This document shows, one piece after another, positions 54,347-63,838 of a stretch of DNA of 64,000 nucleotides (position 1 is the stretch's first letter; each line of letters opens with the position of its first letter). The stretch is from a candidate division NC10 bacterium CSP1-5 (GTDB taxonomy: Bacteria > Methylomirabilota > Methylomirabilia > Methylomirabilales > CSP1-5). The position numbers were made by a program, and so were the translations under genes. Location: the NCBI GenBank assembly GCA_001443495.1, contig LDXR01000007.1, forward strand, positions 1-64,000. Reading direction: 5' to 3'. Below the pieces are notes generated by a model that did not search any database, was not told the origin of the DNA, and saw only the letters and a list, made by a program, of their open reading frames with translations.

Positions 54347-54795
54347 TGGGCCACCCGGGCGTCGAGCCGGAGGGTCTTGGTTCCGAACTGCCCCTCGACC
54401 CACTCCACGATGATGGTGATGTCGGCGAATCGGTATGGGGAGGTCCCCTGAACCCGCAGCCATGTCCTCCGGGTGAAACTATAGCCGTCTCTCACCAGGG
54501 GGGGAACGATCGTCTCAGTCTCCGAGGGTGCGCCACCAGGGGGCACCCCGCCCGTGTTCAGGCAAACGAGATCGGTAGGCGGAGCCGTGCAGCCTCCAGC
54601 GAGGTCAAAGGGGAGGTGCCGGAGGACCTCAATCTTTTGCTGCCCCAGGTCCGCCGCCGTGGTCATCCCACCGCCGTAGGCAATGTTCTGATAGCCGGTG
54701 GGGAACAGGCTGGCGAGGGCCAGGAGGGCCACACTGAGGATCGCCGCGGCGAACAGTACCTCGATCAGGCTGAATCCGTTCTCCCTTCTTCGCAT
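54343..54795 (-). CDS. Type IV minor pilin, PilV-like
   Basis: 150 residues starting MRRRENGFSLIEVLFAAAIL, a textbook prepilin, with GQQKIEVLRHLP helix and a small beta domain. Two central cysteines. ATG 54795. Confidence 0.8.
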   Translation of the reverse strand: MRRRENGFSLIEVLFAAAILSVALLALASLFPTGYQNIAYGGGMTTAADLGQQKIEVLRHLPFDLAGGCTAPPTDLVCLNTGGVPPGGAPSETETIVPPLVRDGYSFTRRTWLRVQGTSPYRFADITIIVEWVEGQFGTKTLRLDARVAQ

Positions 54796-54816
54796 GGCTT
54801 CCCCGTTCCTCCGCTG

Positions 54817-55413
54817 CTACTGCACTCGGACGTGGCCGGTCGCGGGTGCAATCGAGATCTGCCGCGTCTGTCCTGTACTGTCTTTGGTAATCACGAGAGG
54901 GCTCACCCCATCAAAGCACTGAGTGAGCGGCATGCACATCTTCCCGGAGGAGTCGAATCCCGCGTAAAATGGGGGGTTACTCCCGGTCCCGCTGTTGTCG
55001 AGTTGAATGCCTGGATAGCTCGCGGCGAGGTTGATCCATGCCCCCACGAACAAGTCCGCCGTCTGCTGCGGGGTGTCCGCCTCGGCCGGCCAGGCGATCG
55101 CAGGCGTGCGGCGGCCCTCCACGCGATACCGGTTAGCGTTGGCCCCGCCGCGCCGGTCGCGGCCGCGGATCCGGTACTCCCATCGGGTGGTCACCGCCTT
55201 TGACCGGGCCAGGCGCATGTCTCCCACCACCTGTCTCACCGCCGCGCTAAACCTGGCGCTTTCCACACTGGTCATCATGACCGGTAGGCCGGCCCCCACC
55301 AGGATAACAGCCAAGGCCACTGCCCCTACCATCTCAATGGCCGTGAACCCCTGGCTTCCCACGTGGCGGGTCCGTTTTCCTATCGGTCTTTTATTCTCAA
55401 GCCCTGTTCGCAT
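54817..55413 (-). CDS. FimT/GspH-like pseudopilin
   Basis: 198 residues. GSQGFTAIEMVGAVALAVILVG in parts carries Gly at -1 and Glu at +5. RFSAAVRQVVGDMRLARSKAVT is the helix typical of GspH/FimT, and the C-terminus ends ISIAPATGHVRVQ. Initiates or caps pilus assembly with PilVWX. Confidence 0.8.
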   Translation of the reverse strand: MRTGLENKRPIGKRTRHVGSQGFTAIEMVGAVALAVILVGAGLPVMMTSVESARFSAAVRQVVGDMRLARSKAVTTRWEYRIRGRDRRGGANANRYRVEGRRTPAIAWPAEADTPQQTADLFVGAWINLAASYPGIQLDNSGTGSNPPFYAGFDSSGKMCMPLTQCFDGVSPLVITKDSTGQTRQISIAPATGHVRVQ

Positions 55414-55440
55414 CGGTTACGTCCGACGGATGACTTGCCG

Positions 55441-57150
55441 TTAGGCCTGGGACCATCGGCCTTTCAAGGTGAGGATCCCCCGTGGCGTCCCGGGGGGAAC
55501 GGTGGTGTTAAACAGCGTGTCATAGCCCCAGACGCGGTTGGGCGGGTTGTAGTAGTTGGTCCCCGAGTTTCCGCAGCAGCGCCAATCCCCGGTGGCCTGG
55601 TCGCTATGCCACAGGGCGATGATGGAGCCGTTGTAGGTGAAGGTGTCGCCGCTCCAGTTCTCGAGGAAGCGGATGAGGTTCTCTAACTGGCCGTTGCCCT
55701 GTCCCACCGCCGACTCGCTGTCGGGCCCGAGGGCGAAGGCCGCATTCACCGTCGTGTTCGTGGCCGGCCGGTTCGAGGTCACTTGATTGCCCTTCGTATC
55801 CGAGTTATTCGGCCCCCAGTTGTTGGAGAGGACGGTGATGGCGTCGCCTAACACGGCCGCCGGGACCTTGTTCACCGTGTTGTAATTCCCCTGGATGTAG
55901 ATCGGATTCTCGGAGACGACGGTGAACCCCTGGCTCGGGAGCTGGGTGCCGTTTACCAGGCGGACCCCCTTATCCACGCCATCCCGGGACACGTAGAGGA
56001 TCCCGTTCGCCGGCGCCTTGCCGCAGGTCTGCAAGGTCCCGACGTTGACCTCGGTGACGGTCATGGTGGCCTCTTCACGCTTGTCGTAGAAGCTCTGGGT
56101 GGTGACGTTACAGCCCGAGATGTCGACGGGGTTATCGTTCTTATCCTTGGCCGTCGTGACCCCGGCCGTGTCCGTTGAGATCTTGAGGTCTGCCTGGTAA
56201 TAGAGTTTGGCAGCTTGCATCGCGGCGGAGTCCGCGGCTATCCCCTTCTCGATCATCTGATGGGAAACGACATCCGGGTTGGCCGGATCGTAAAAGAGAT
56301 CCGGAATCGGCGGGATGATCTCCTGGACCCCCATGGTGCTGTCCCGGAGGAGGCCGCCGAAGGTGCTCACCGCCGCATTCATCCATTGGAGAGGCGTCCA
56401 CGGGTTATTGAAGTTTTGGTCGTACTCGTGATCGAAGTTGAGGGCCTGATACGCCCCGGCGGCATCCTTCATCTGGGGGTTGCTCCCCCGCGTCGTCGGA
56501 TCGCGCTTGAGGTAACGATAGACGTCGCCGACCGTAGTCACGTACGAGTCGAACTGGGTGCTACTGTTGATGACATAAATGTTGCTGTTCGAATGGACCC
56601 GGCCGTTAAAGGTCATGGGCGGGCCGGGCGCGATCTCCAGGTCCACCCCTCGCCCGTAGAGGACGCCGAACTGGAAGAGGGGGACCTCCATGTACTGGAA
56701 AACCTGGGTGAGCCGGGACCGGCTTCCCCGGGGCCCCCGCACCTCGGCGGTGATCTCGTAGTCGGTCGTCTGGGCGACGAGTCCCGCGTACGCGCCACTG
56801 CTGATCGTCGTGGCGTACGGCGTGGGCCTGATGCGCTGCACCTGGAAAGTGTTGAAGGTGTAGTTCGGATCGGTCAGCGCAGGGGCGGCGAGGGCGGCAA
56901 GCTGCCAGTCGGCGGGGTTCGGAGCCCCGGCTAAGAGATTCCGGAGACTCACGATCCCCGACTCGAGCCCGGCCTCGGCCCCGTAGAAGGTCTGGGTCTG
57001 ATTTCTATAGTTGCCGGCAATGGCATCCTCGGTCTGGGCCGTTGCAAGGAACGCTATCCCCTGGACCAACAAAACAGCCATGATCAGGAGAGTGGCCACC
57101 AGGACCACCCCTCTTTGCTCGTTCACTGTGTGTGTAATCCGCCGTGTCAT
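55441..57150 (-). CDS. PilX-like large pseudopilin, first gene of cluster 2
   Basis: 569 residues. NEQRGVVLVATLLIMAVLLVQG in parts is the Glu-lacking TM segment and QTQTFYGAEAGLESGIV the PilX-type helix. The rest is an exposed beta-rich region with cysteines (CNVTTQS, RCCGNSGTNYYN). ATG 57150 has AAGGAGTCC; the frame to 57177 is less likely. Behind a sigma-54-like promoter at 57221-57238. Confidence 0.7.
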   Translation of the reverse strand: MTRRITHTVNEQRGVVLVATLLIMAVLLVQGIAFLATAQTEDAIAGNYRNQTQTFYGAEAGLESGIVSLRNLLAGAPNPADWQLAALAAPALTDPNYTFNTFQVQRIRPTPYATTISSGAYAGLVAQTTDYEITAEVRGPRGSRSRLTQVFQYMEVPLFQFGVLYGRGVDLEIAPGPPMTFNGRVHSNSNIYVINSSTQFDSYVTTVGDVYRYLKRDPTTRGSNPQMKDAAGAYQALNFDHEYDQNFNNPWTPLQWMNAAVSTFGGLLRDSTMGVQEIIPPIPDLFYDPANPDVVSHQMIEKGIAADSAAMQAAKLYYQADLKISTDTAGVTTAKDKNDNPVDISGCNVTTQSFYDKREEATMTVTEVNVGTLQTCGKAPANGILYVSRDGVDKGVRLVNGTQLPSQGFTVVSENPIYIQGNYNTVNKVPAAVLGDAITVLSNNWGPNNSDTKGNQVTSNRPATNTTVNAAFALGPDSESAVGQGNGQLENLIRFLENWSGDTFTYNGSIIALWHSDQATGDWRCCGNSGTNYYNPPNRVWGYDTLFNTTVPPGTPRGILTLKGRWSQA

Positions 57151-57220
57151 CTCTGGACTCCTTCGTCTGAGCCTCAATCCGTTAGACTCGGACCCTCGGA
57201 GGTTGTTTATGCCTGAGAGA

Positions 57221-57238
57221 AAGCAGGGGGTGTGCCAA
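57221..57238 (-). promoter_or_regulatory. Candidate sigma-54 promoter of pilin cluster 2
   Basis: On the minus strand TTGGCACACCCCCTGCTT has GG (57236-57235) and GC (57224-57223) spaced by 10, about 60 bases before the first pilin gene. Confidence 0.65.
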
Positions 57239-57343
57239 GGACCTCCGTGTAATTAAGTGATTGATTTATATGGGGAAACAGGCCTATCGCGTTGATGGCG
57301 GCGGGAGAGAGAAAGGGAAAAAACGAGCCACAATGTCAGGGGG

Positions 57344-58756
57344 TCAATTGAGGCTGGACTTTTTGTCAGGGAGGACGTTGTTCAGGCCGTAGGCTTTGAT
57401 CTTGCGATACAGGGTCCGTTGAGAAATCCCCAGGAGACGGGAGGCGGCGGCCTTGTTCCCATTGACCTCTCGCATGGTGGCCAGCAGGGCCTGGCGCTCG
57501 ATCACCTCCATGGAGGTCCCGACCGCAAAGGTCAGAGAGCGTTCTGAGGTGAGCTGCCGGAGGTTGCCGGGGAGGTGCTCTGGCCGGATCGCCTCGCCCC
57601 GGACCAATACCACCGCCCGCTCGATACAGTTTTCGAGTTCCCGGACATTGCCCGGCCAGTCGTAGTCCATGAGCAGCGCGAGCGCCTCCGGCGCGATCTC
57701 CCGGACGTCCCGCTTGAGCCGCTTGCGGTACATCTCGAGGAAGTGCTCGGCCAGGAGGAGGATGTCCTCCCGGCGCTCCTTCAGCTCGGGCAGGTGGACG
57801 CCGATGACGTTCAAGCGGTAATACAGGTCCGGCCGAAATCGCCCCGCCGCCATCGCCTGGGTCAGGTCCTGGTTGGTTGCGGCGACGATCCGGACATCGA
57901 CATTGATCGACTGCTCCCCCCCCACCGGCTTGACTTCCCCCTCCTGGATCGCGCGCAGGAGCTTGACCTGCATGCCGGGGCTGGTTTCACTGATCTCGTC
58001 GAGGAAGAGGGTCCCTCCATCCGCCTCCTTGAAGAGTCCCCGCTTGGTGGCGATGGCGCCGGTGAAGGAGCCGCGGAGGTGCCCGAACAGCTCGCTCTCG
58101 AGCAGGGTTTCGGTCAGCCCCCCGCAGTTGACGGCTAGGAAGGGGCGGTCCTTCCGGGGGCTGTGGAAGTGAAGCGCCCTGGCGATCAGCTCTTTGCCGG
58201 TCCCGGTCTTGCCCTGGATGAGGACCGTGGCCTCGCTCCCCTCGAGATCCGCGATGAGCCGGTAGATCTCCTGCATGCGGGGGCTCTTGCCCAGGATATT
58301 GTCGAACCGGTGCCGCTCCTCGAGCTGGCGCCGCAGGTAGAGGTTCTCTTGCCGCAGGTGCTGCTCCTCGATCGCCTGCTTGACCAGGTGCATGACCCGC
58401 TCGGTGGTCACCGGCTTGGTGAGGTACGCATAGGCCCCTATCTTGATGGCTTCGACGGCCGAGTCGATCGAGCCGTGGGCGGTGGTGATGATCACAGGCA
58501 GGCCAGGAAGGCTGGCCCGCACCGCCTTCAGGAACGCCAGGCCGTCCATACCCGGCATCACGAGATCGCTCATGACGAGATCGACGGGCACGGCCTGGAG
58601 GATGCCCAGGGCTTCCTTGCCGCCGGTCGCGGTGAGCACCTGATAGCCGTGGCTCCCCAGGATCGTTTGGAGCAGCTCCCGAGCGACGGCATCATCGTCC
58701 ACCGCCAGGATCTTGATCTTCTTTGGATCGACCTTCACCCTTGGCTCCTGGGCCAT
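57344..58756 (-). CDS. NtrC-family sigma-54 response regulator with GSFTGA loop
   Basis: 470 residues: receiver (~14-125; ILAVDDD, phospho-Asp in LVMSDLVMPG, ITTAHGS, LTKPV), AAA+ (~150-385; Walker A GKTGTGKE, sigma-54 loop GHLRGSFTGA, Walker B GGTLFLDEI) and a Fis-type HTH ending (KAAASRLLGISQRTLYRKI). The loop is GSFTGA in place of GAFTGA and Walker A is GKTG in place of GETG. ATG 58756 chosen. It sits directly upstream of cluster 2 on the same strand, the PilR position. Confidence 0.9.
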   Translation of the reverse strand: MAQEPRVKVDPKKIKILAVDDDAVARELLQTILGSHGYQVLTATGGKEALGILQAVPVDLVMSDLVMPGMDGLAFLKAVRASLPGLPVIITTAHGSIDSAVEAIKIGAYAYLTKPVTTERVMHLVKQAIEEQHLRQENLYLRRQLEERHRFDNILGKSPRMQEIYRLIADLEGSEATVLIQGKTGTGKELIARALHFHSPRKDRPFLAVNCGGLTETLLESELFGHLRGSFTGAIATKRGLFKEADGGTLFLDEISETSPGMQVKLLRAIQEGEVKPVGGEQSINVDVRIVAATNQDLTQAMAAGRFRPDLYYRLNVIGVHLPELKERREDILLLAEHFLEMYRKRLKRDVREIAPEALALLMDYDWPGNVRELENCIERAVVLVRGEAIRPEHLPGNLRQLTSERSLTFAVGTSMEVIERQALLATMREVNGNKAAASRLLGISQRTLYRKIKAYGLNNVLPDKKSSLN

Positions 58757-58944
58757 GCTCCCATGTCCCCGGCCGATCTCGAGCGCCCCGGGTGGGCGGC
58801 TTGGATCGGTCGGAGCAGGCATGGGAAGCCCGGCGTCTTCCGGTAGCAAGGATCGGGCCAAAGTGGAGCTCCGCAGCAGCGCGCGAATCGCTTATTCGGC
58901 CGACGGTTAGATTCTGTCCGGCGGAGGGGCTTGGGAGGCTCGGG

Positions 58945-59874
58945 CTACCGCTTCAGGAGGCGGGCAAGATTCCCGCCGAGGATCTGGGCAACCTGGGATG
59001 AGGGGATCTTGAGCGCCTGGAGGACCGTGATCTGCGCATCGAAGATGTCCTTGCGCCAGCCTCGGGGGAAAAAGCTGGAATCCGTTCCAAAGAGGATCCG
59101 GTCCGGCCCGAGAATGTCGAGGGCCTTCGCGAAGAGGGTGGACAGGTCGAGAGGGTAGGGCGACAAGCGCACCCAGTCGTTCGAGCTCGACGTATCCGCG
59201 TAGATGTTCGCGCACTGGTCGGCGACGAGCAAAAGCTCCCGGAAGTAACCGCACCCGAAGTGGGGAATGACAAAGGGGAGGTCGGGGAAGGCCTTGGCGA
59301 CGCCATGGAGGTCCACCGGGTTGGCGAAGCGCATGTCGAACCGGCTGGGAAGACCGAGCTTGTCCCGGACGCCAACCTTCAGGTGGCCGCAGTGGACAAA
59401 GACGATGCCGCCATGCGCGGCGACGATCTCGTAGATGGGGAGGAGCCGCGCCTCCCAGAGATGAAAGCGGTGCATGGCCGGAAAGAGGCAGGCGCCTTTG
59501 ACGCCCAGCTCGGCGAACGCCCGCTTGGTTCGGGCGGGCGCTTCATCCGTTGTAGGGTTCAGCATGAAGTAGGGGATGATCCGTTCGGGGTAGGCCCGGG
59601 CTGCCGCCGCGACCGAGTCCTCGTCGCCCGGGACGCTGGCGATCAGCACGATACGGCTGATCCCGTGTCGGTCCATCTCGGCCACCCAGCGGTCTGCGAG
59701 GCGGACTGGATCGGTCTGGGGAAACTCCCAGGGGAGGCGTTTTCGCAGCGTCGGGTAGACATCGGACTCCGACGGGGATTCGGGGAGCTCTTTGGCCAAG
59801 GTGGCGAAGAACCGGTGGGAGAAGAAATGGGCGTGCGCGTCGATCACCGGAATCTGGCCGAACGGAGTCTGCAT
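58945..59874 (-). CDS. Amidohydrolase (metal-dependent TIM-barrel hydrolase)
   Basis: 309 residues: DAHAHFF at the start (HxH), HCGHLK, IPHFGCGY and LFGTDSSFF supply the metal ligands of amidohydrolase-2 proteins; the end is ILGGNLARLLK. Such proteins decarboxylate or hydrolyse aromatic-type substrates; the substrate is unknown. ATG 59874 has GGAGGGAGACG. Confidence 0.88.
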   Translation of the reverse strand: MQTPFGQIPVIDAHAHFFSHRFFATLAKELPESPSESDVYPTLRKRLPWEFPQTDPVRLADRWVAEMDRHGISRIVLIASVPGDEDSVAAAARAYPERIIPYFMLNPTTDEAPARTKRAFAELGVKGACLFPAMHRFHLWEARLLPIYEIVAAHGGIVFVHCGHLKVGVRDKLGLPSRFDMRFANPVDLHGVAKAFPDLPFVIPHFGCGYFRELLLVADQCANIYADTSSSNDWVRLSPYPLDLSTLFAKALDILGPDRILFGTDSSFFPRGWRKDIFDAQITVLQALKIPSSQVAQILGGNLARLLKR

Positions 59875-60041
59875 CGTCTCCCTCCGACGATGTGGGCGCT
59901 CCCACGAAGGCGTCTGGATTATATCGGTCGCCCTTGCCCTTTGCAACGAAGTCTGTCCGGCCGAGGAGGACTCGGGGAACGGAACTATGAAAAGCACGCA
60001 CGTTCGGCCCCTCCCTCTCAGCCTCCCGCGGCGACTTCCGT

Positions 60042-60177
60042 GGCCAACGGGTCCTGTCGTCGGCCACCCCAGCCGTCCTCGGAGACTTCACGCACCATTA
60101 TTCCATCAGGCAGGAAACAGCGGTGGCGAAATTCTCCTCCGGGCGGCTGGGCGCCCGGCCTCCGCCACCCGTTGGCC
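60042..60177 (+). repeat. Dispersed structured element, unit A, copy 2
   Basis: Same closing stem (GGCCAACGGGT, ACCCGTTGGCC), same CCGGGCG/CGCCCGG hairpin (loop GCTGGG here, GATGGG in copy 1) and long shared blocks as 483-615. It is 3 bases longer, by an ATT insertion and scattered changes. No gene is supported in 59875-60526. Confidence 0.75.
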
Positions 60178-60213
60178 GAAGTCCGATCGTCCGCCGTCCT
60201 GCAGATTCGGCGT

Positions 60214-60474
60214 TCCTCGCGAACTCGTCTCTCCCTTGGCTTCCCCCTGAGCGGTACGTGTAGGCCCCGAGCGACATTGCCGGAAGCGGCGGGGCCCCTC
60301 GGCGGGCGGCGGCCTGGGAAGCCGAGGCGCGATCCGTGCGGTGCTTGCTTGCACGGATCGTGAACACGGAGGGACCCAGGCCGTAAGCCGGCGATCAGGG
60401 TCGCCGCGAGAGGCCTGGAGCGAGAGGCCAAACGTGCCGCGTCGCTCATCTCTCGGCAATGTCGCTCGGAGCCT
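60214..60474 (+). repeat. Dispersed element, unit B, copy 2, with 21-bp inverted ends
   Basis: 60262-60282 and 60454-60474 are inverted copies of each other with one mismatch in 21. Between them lie a 9-bp hairpin (GATCCGTGC 60331-60339 with GCACGGATC 60351-60359), AACACGGAGGGACCC and a GGC/GCC mini-hairpin. Much of it, 60214-60370, is the reverse complement of 623-780. The size and ends resemble a miniature element without a transposase. Confidence 0.65.
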
Positions 60475-60526
60475 GCAGGTGCTGTGCTGTTGTCCTCCTT
60501 CTGTCTCTCGGTTATGATGAACGGCG

Positions 60527-61183
60527 ATGAAAGAGACCGACATTGACGCGATTGTGCGCGCCCTGAAACGGACAGTGCGGCAGTGGAACCCTACCGCTGT
60601 GGGACAGGTAGCCGCAGAATCCCGCGACCCCTTCCGCATCCTAATCTCGTGCCTCCTGAGCCTTCGGACCAAGGACGCGGTGACCGGCGGTGCCTCGGCC
60701 CGTCTCTTCCGACGCGCCGACACGCCGGCCACGATCCTCGCCCTTCGCGAAGCCACAATCGCCAGGCTGATCTATCCGGTCGGCTTCTACCGCACCAAGG
60801 CCAAAGTGATCCGCGGGGTCTGCCGGACCCTCATCGCAGAATACAGTGGCCGGGTGCCCGATGACCTTGATGAGCTCTTGAAGTTCAAAGGGGTCGGGCG
60901 GAAGACGGCCAATCTGGTGGTCTCGATCGGCTACGGCAAGCCGGGGATCTGCGTGGACACCCATGTCCATCGGATCTCGAACCGCTGGGGATATGTGAAA
61001 ACCCGCACGCCCGAAGAGACGGAGCAGGCGCTGCGACGGAAGCTCCCCCGGCGACACTGGATCGTCTTCAACGATCTCCTGGTCAGCTTCGGCCAGAACA
61101 TCTGCAAGCCGATCTCGCCCTTCTGTAGCCGCTGCCCCGTCGAGCGGTACTGCGCCAAGGTGGGGGTCACGAAGCACCGATGA
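60527..61183 (+). CDS. nth: Endonuclease III
   Basis: 218 residues: SRDPFRILISCLLSLRTKDAV, helix-hairpin-helix LLKFKGVGRKTANLVV with the catalytic Lys, CVDTHVHRISNRW with the catalytic Asp, and 4Fe-4S cysteines as C-x6-C-x2-C-x5-C near the end (CKPISPFCSRCPVERYC). Excises oxidised pyrimidines and cuts AP sites. GCGATGA start context. Confidence 0.95.
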   Translation: MKETDIDAIVRALKRTVRQWNPTAVGQVAAESRDPFRILISCLLSLRTKDAVTGGASARLFRRADTPATILALREATIARLIYPVGFYRTKAKVIRGVCRTLIAEYSGRVPDDLDELLKFKGVGRKTANLVVSIGYGKPGICVDTHVHRISNRWGYVKTRTPEETEQALRRKLPRRHWIVFNDLLVSFGQNICKPISPFCSRCPVERYCAKVGVTKHR

Positions 61184-61223
61184 CCGATAGAGAGTGACGA
61201 GGACTGAGGGCCGAGATGTGACG

Positions 61224-63056
61224 ATGAGGAGGTATATGCGGCGAGGAGCGATCATACTCGCTCTGCTCGTGCCGCTACTGGCGGCGGCAACGAGGGGCGA
61301 GGAGGTCATTACGGCGGACGCTCTGCTCGGTCAGGTCCGGATCGTGGCGTCGCCGGCAATGGCCGGCCGCGGGGTCGGAACGCCTGGAATCGAGAAGGCA
61401 GCGGAGCATATTTCCAGAGAGTTTCAACAGGCGGGGCTGAAACCCGGTGGAACGCAAGGATACCGGCAGACCTTCGAGGTGATCACCGGCGTCCGGGTGG
61501 GGCCCGAAACCCGAATGCGTGTGTTCCCGGAGGGACCTGACCCGGAGAAATCGGAGACCCTCGCCAGGACCCTGTTTACCCCCTTTGGCTTCTCCGAAGA
61601 TGGTGCCGTTGAAGGGGAGGTCGTCTTTGCGGGATACGGCATCACGGCGCCGGAACTGAACTACGATGACTACGCTGGCATCGATATAACGGACAAGATC
61701 GTCCTCGTCATAACCCATGAGCCACGGGAGAAGGATGAGAAGAGCCCCTTCCGACATCCCGACGCCTATCGGTATACCGAGGTGCGTTACAAGGCCATCA
61801 ATGCCAGGGAACACGGGGCCAGGGCCATCATCGTTGTGGAAGACCCGTTAGGTCATACGGATCAGCCGGAAGAGCTGTTCGGTATCCGAGGCGTAGCGGG
61901 GGGGAGCCGGGCCGGGATTATCGCGGTGAATGCCAAACGGTCTGTGGCTGAGACCCTGCTCAAGCGAACCGGCAAGACCTTGGTCCAGTTACAGCAAACC
62001 ATTGATCGAGCTTTGACCCCTCAAAGCTTCGTGATCCCACGCTCCCGGGTGGCGATCCAGGTCAGGCTCATTGAAGAGCGAGGGACCGCCGCCAATATCA
62101 TCGGCATCCTCCCAGGAAGTGATCCGGTCCTGCGAGAGACCACCCTTGTCGTGGGCGCGCACTACGACCACCTGGGTCTCGGAGGAGAATACTCTCTGGC
62201 ACCCTCGCAGTACGGCGAGATTCACCCCGGCGCCGACGACAATGCCTCGGGGACGGCGGCCCTCATCCTCCTCGCCAGGGCCTTCGCGAAATCCGGCGGA
62301 GCCAAGCGGACCCTGATCTTTGCCGCCTTCTCCGCCGAGGAGATGGGGATCGTGGGCTCCTCCCATTACACCAAGCATCCCCGGATCCCACTGGAGAAGA
62401 CTGTGGCCATGGTCAACCTCGATATGATCGGCCGCCTCAAGGACCGGACCCTCTATGTTTTCGGGGTCAAGACGGGGAAGGAGTTCGCCGACCTGCTGGA
62501 AAAGGTGAATCGCGACCGTAACCTGATCCTGAAGTTCGGTGGAGGCGGGTATGGTCCTTCGGATCATACCAGTTTCTATACGCGAAAGATTCCGGTCCTC
62601 TTCTTCTTCACCGGGCCTCACGGCGACTATCACAGGCCTTCAGACACGGCGGACAAGATCGATGCAGACGGGCTCGCCGAGGTCAGCCGCTTCGTGTATC
62701 GGATCATCGAGCACCTGGCCAATCGCGCCGACCCGGTCACGTATGTGCGGGTGGAAGAGCCTCCAGGGGGAGGAGGGAGTGGGGGATACGGGGCCTACTT
62801 TGGGTCGATCCCCGACTTCGGCTCGCCGGACGAGGAGGGCGTCCGGCTGACCGGGATCCGTCCGGGAAGCCCGGCGGAGAAGGCGGGTCTTCGAGAAGGG
62901 GATGTCATCGTAAGAATGGCTGGGGTGCGCATCAAGAATCTCCACGACCTCGTCTATGTCCTGCGCTCCAAGCGGGCCGGCGACACCGCGGAGGTCGTCT
63001 TCCTGCGGAGCGGCCACGAGTTCAATGCGACCGCCACCCTCGAACAGCGCCGCTAA
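61224..63056 (+). CDS. M28-family zinc peptidase with PA and PDZ domains
   Basis: 610 residues: signal peptide, a PA-type insert (~100-260), then the M28 core with VVGAHYDHLG, HPGADDNASG, AFSAEEMGIVGS, MVNLDMIGRL and the HxSDH-type PSDHTSF ligands of the two zinc ions; a PDZ domain ends it (GVRLTGIRPGSPAEKAGLREGDVIVRM in parts). An exported aminopeptidase. ATG 61224 or 61236 are both possible. Confidence 0.92.
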   Translation: MRRYMRRGAIILALLVPLLAAATRGEEVITADALLGQVRIVASPAMAGRGVGTPGIEKAAEHISREFQQAGLKPGGTQGYRQTFEVITGVRVGPETRMRVFPEGPDPEKSETLARTLFTPFGFSEDGAVEGEVVFAGYGITAPELNYDDYAGIDITDKIVLVITHEPREKDEKSPFRHPDAYRYTEVRYKAINAREHGARAIIVVEDPLGHTDQPEELFGIRGVAGGSRAGIIAVNAKRSVAETLLKRTGKTLVQLQQTIDRALTPQSFVIPRSRVAIQVRLIEERGTAANIIGILPGSDPVLRETTLVVGAHYDHLGLGGEYSLAPSQYGEIHPGADDNASGTAALILLARAFAKSGGAKRTLIFAAFSAEEMGIVGSSHYTKHPRIPLEKTVAMVNLDMIGRLKDRTLYVFGVKTGKEFADLLEKVNRDRNLILKFGGGGYGPSDHTSFYTRKIPVLFFFTGPHGDYHRPSDTADKIDADGLAEVSRFVYRIIEHLANRADPVTYVRVEEPPGGGGSGGYGAYFGSIPDFGSPDEEGVRLTGIRPGSPAEKAGLREGDVIVRMAGVRIKNLHDLVYVLRSKRAGDTAEVVFLRSGHEFNATATLEQRR

Positions 63057-63214
63057 CCGTGCTTGACGTGATGCCCGGTCCGTTCTGCGCATCCTGTCTT
63101 CCGTTTGGGGACGACGATCCGAAAGTTGCACAAACATCGACACGACGCGATAGTTACACGGCGGCTCTGGTGTCACTTGCCCTCGCCGTATGTGCTCCGT
63201 GAACGGCTTAACGC

Positions 63215-63838
63215 TCACGCTTCGTAAAAGCCTTCGGGTTCCGGGAGGCTGGCGAGGCGGAAGGCCCGTTGGCGGGCGAGGCATTGGGCACAGGCCCCGC
63301 AGTGCCGTTCCCCTCCCAGGAGGCAGCTATAGGTCTTCGAGAAATCGACGCCGAGATCCGTCCCGAGCAGCACGACTTCGTGTTTTCGGAGGGTGATGAG
63401 CGGTGTCGCGATCTCAAACCTCTTGTCGAGGGTCACCGCCATCGCCCGGAACGATTCGATGAATCCCTGCGTGGAGGCGGGGTGATCTTCGGTATCGTCA
63501 CGGTTGATTGAGAGGCAGATGCGCGTGCAGAGGCGCTCGTGCGCGTACGAGAGCGCGATCGCCAGGATCACGAGGTTTCGGTGGGGAAAGGGCACATCGC
63601 GGTCTTTTCTCGCCCGTTGCCTAAAACCCTCGCCCAGCGAGGACGCATCGAGTGTCTCCAGAGTCAGGCCCCGGGCCTTCGCTTGCGCCTCGCAACTCAA
63701 GCGCTCCATCCGCGCGCCGCGCTGGCCATAATCGATGTGCACCGGGACAACGGTGAAGCCCTCCTTGACCTCCCGGGCCAGCAGCGTGGAGCTGTCGACA
63801 CCCCCGCTGAAGAGGACAAGACTTCGCTCTGCCGTCAT
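63215..63838 (-). CDS. queC: 7-cyano-7-deazaguanine synthase
   Basis: 207 residues: P-loop [31 protein letters not shown] and the zinc cysteines in [19 protein letters not shown]. Makes preQ0 for queuosine or other 7-deazaguanines. ATG 63838 overlaps the upstream stop as ATGA; the longer frame runs into that neighbouring gene. No other que genes in the window. Confidence 0.93.
   Translation of the reverse strand: MTAERSLVLFSGGVDSSTLLAREVKEGFTVVPVHIDYGQRGARMERLSCEAQAKARGLTLETLDASSLGEGFRQRARKDRDVPFPHRNLVILAIALSYAHERLCTRICLSINRDDTEDHPASTQGFIESFRAMAVTLDKRFEIATPLITLRKHEVVLLGTDLGVDFSKTYSCLLGGERHCGACAQCLARQRAFRLASLPEPEGFYEA

Noticed and set aside
61184-61223. Heptad array between nth and the M28 peptidase gene
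   Set aside because: GATGACC and GATAGAG start like the other arrays, but only two or three units fit and the period is then lost.
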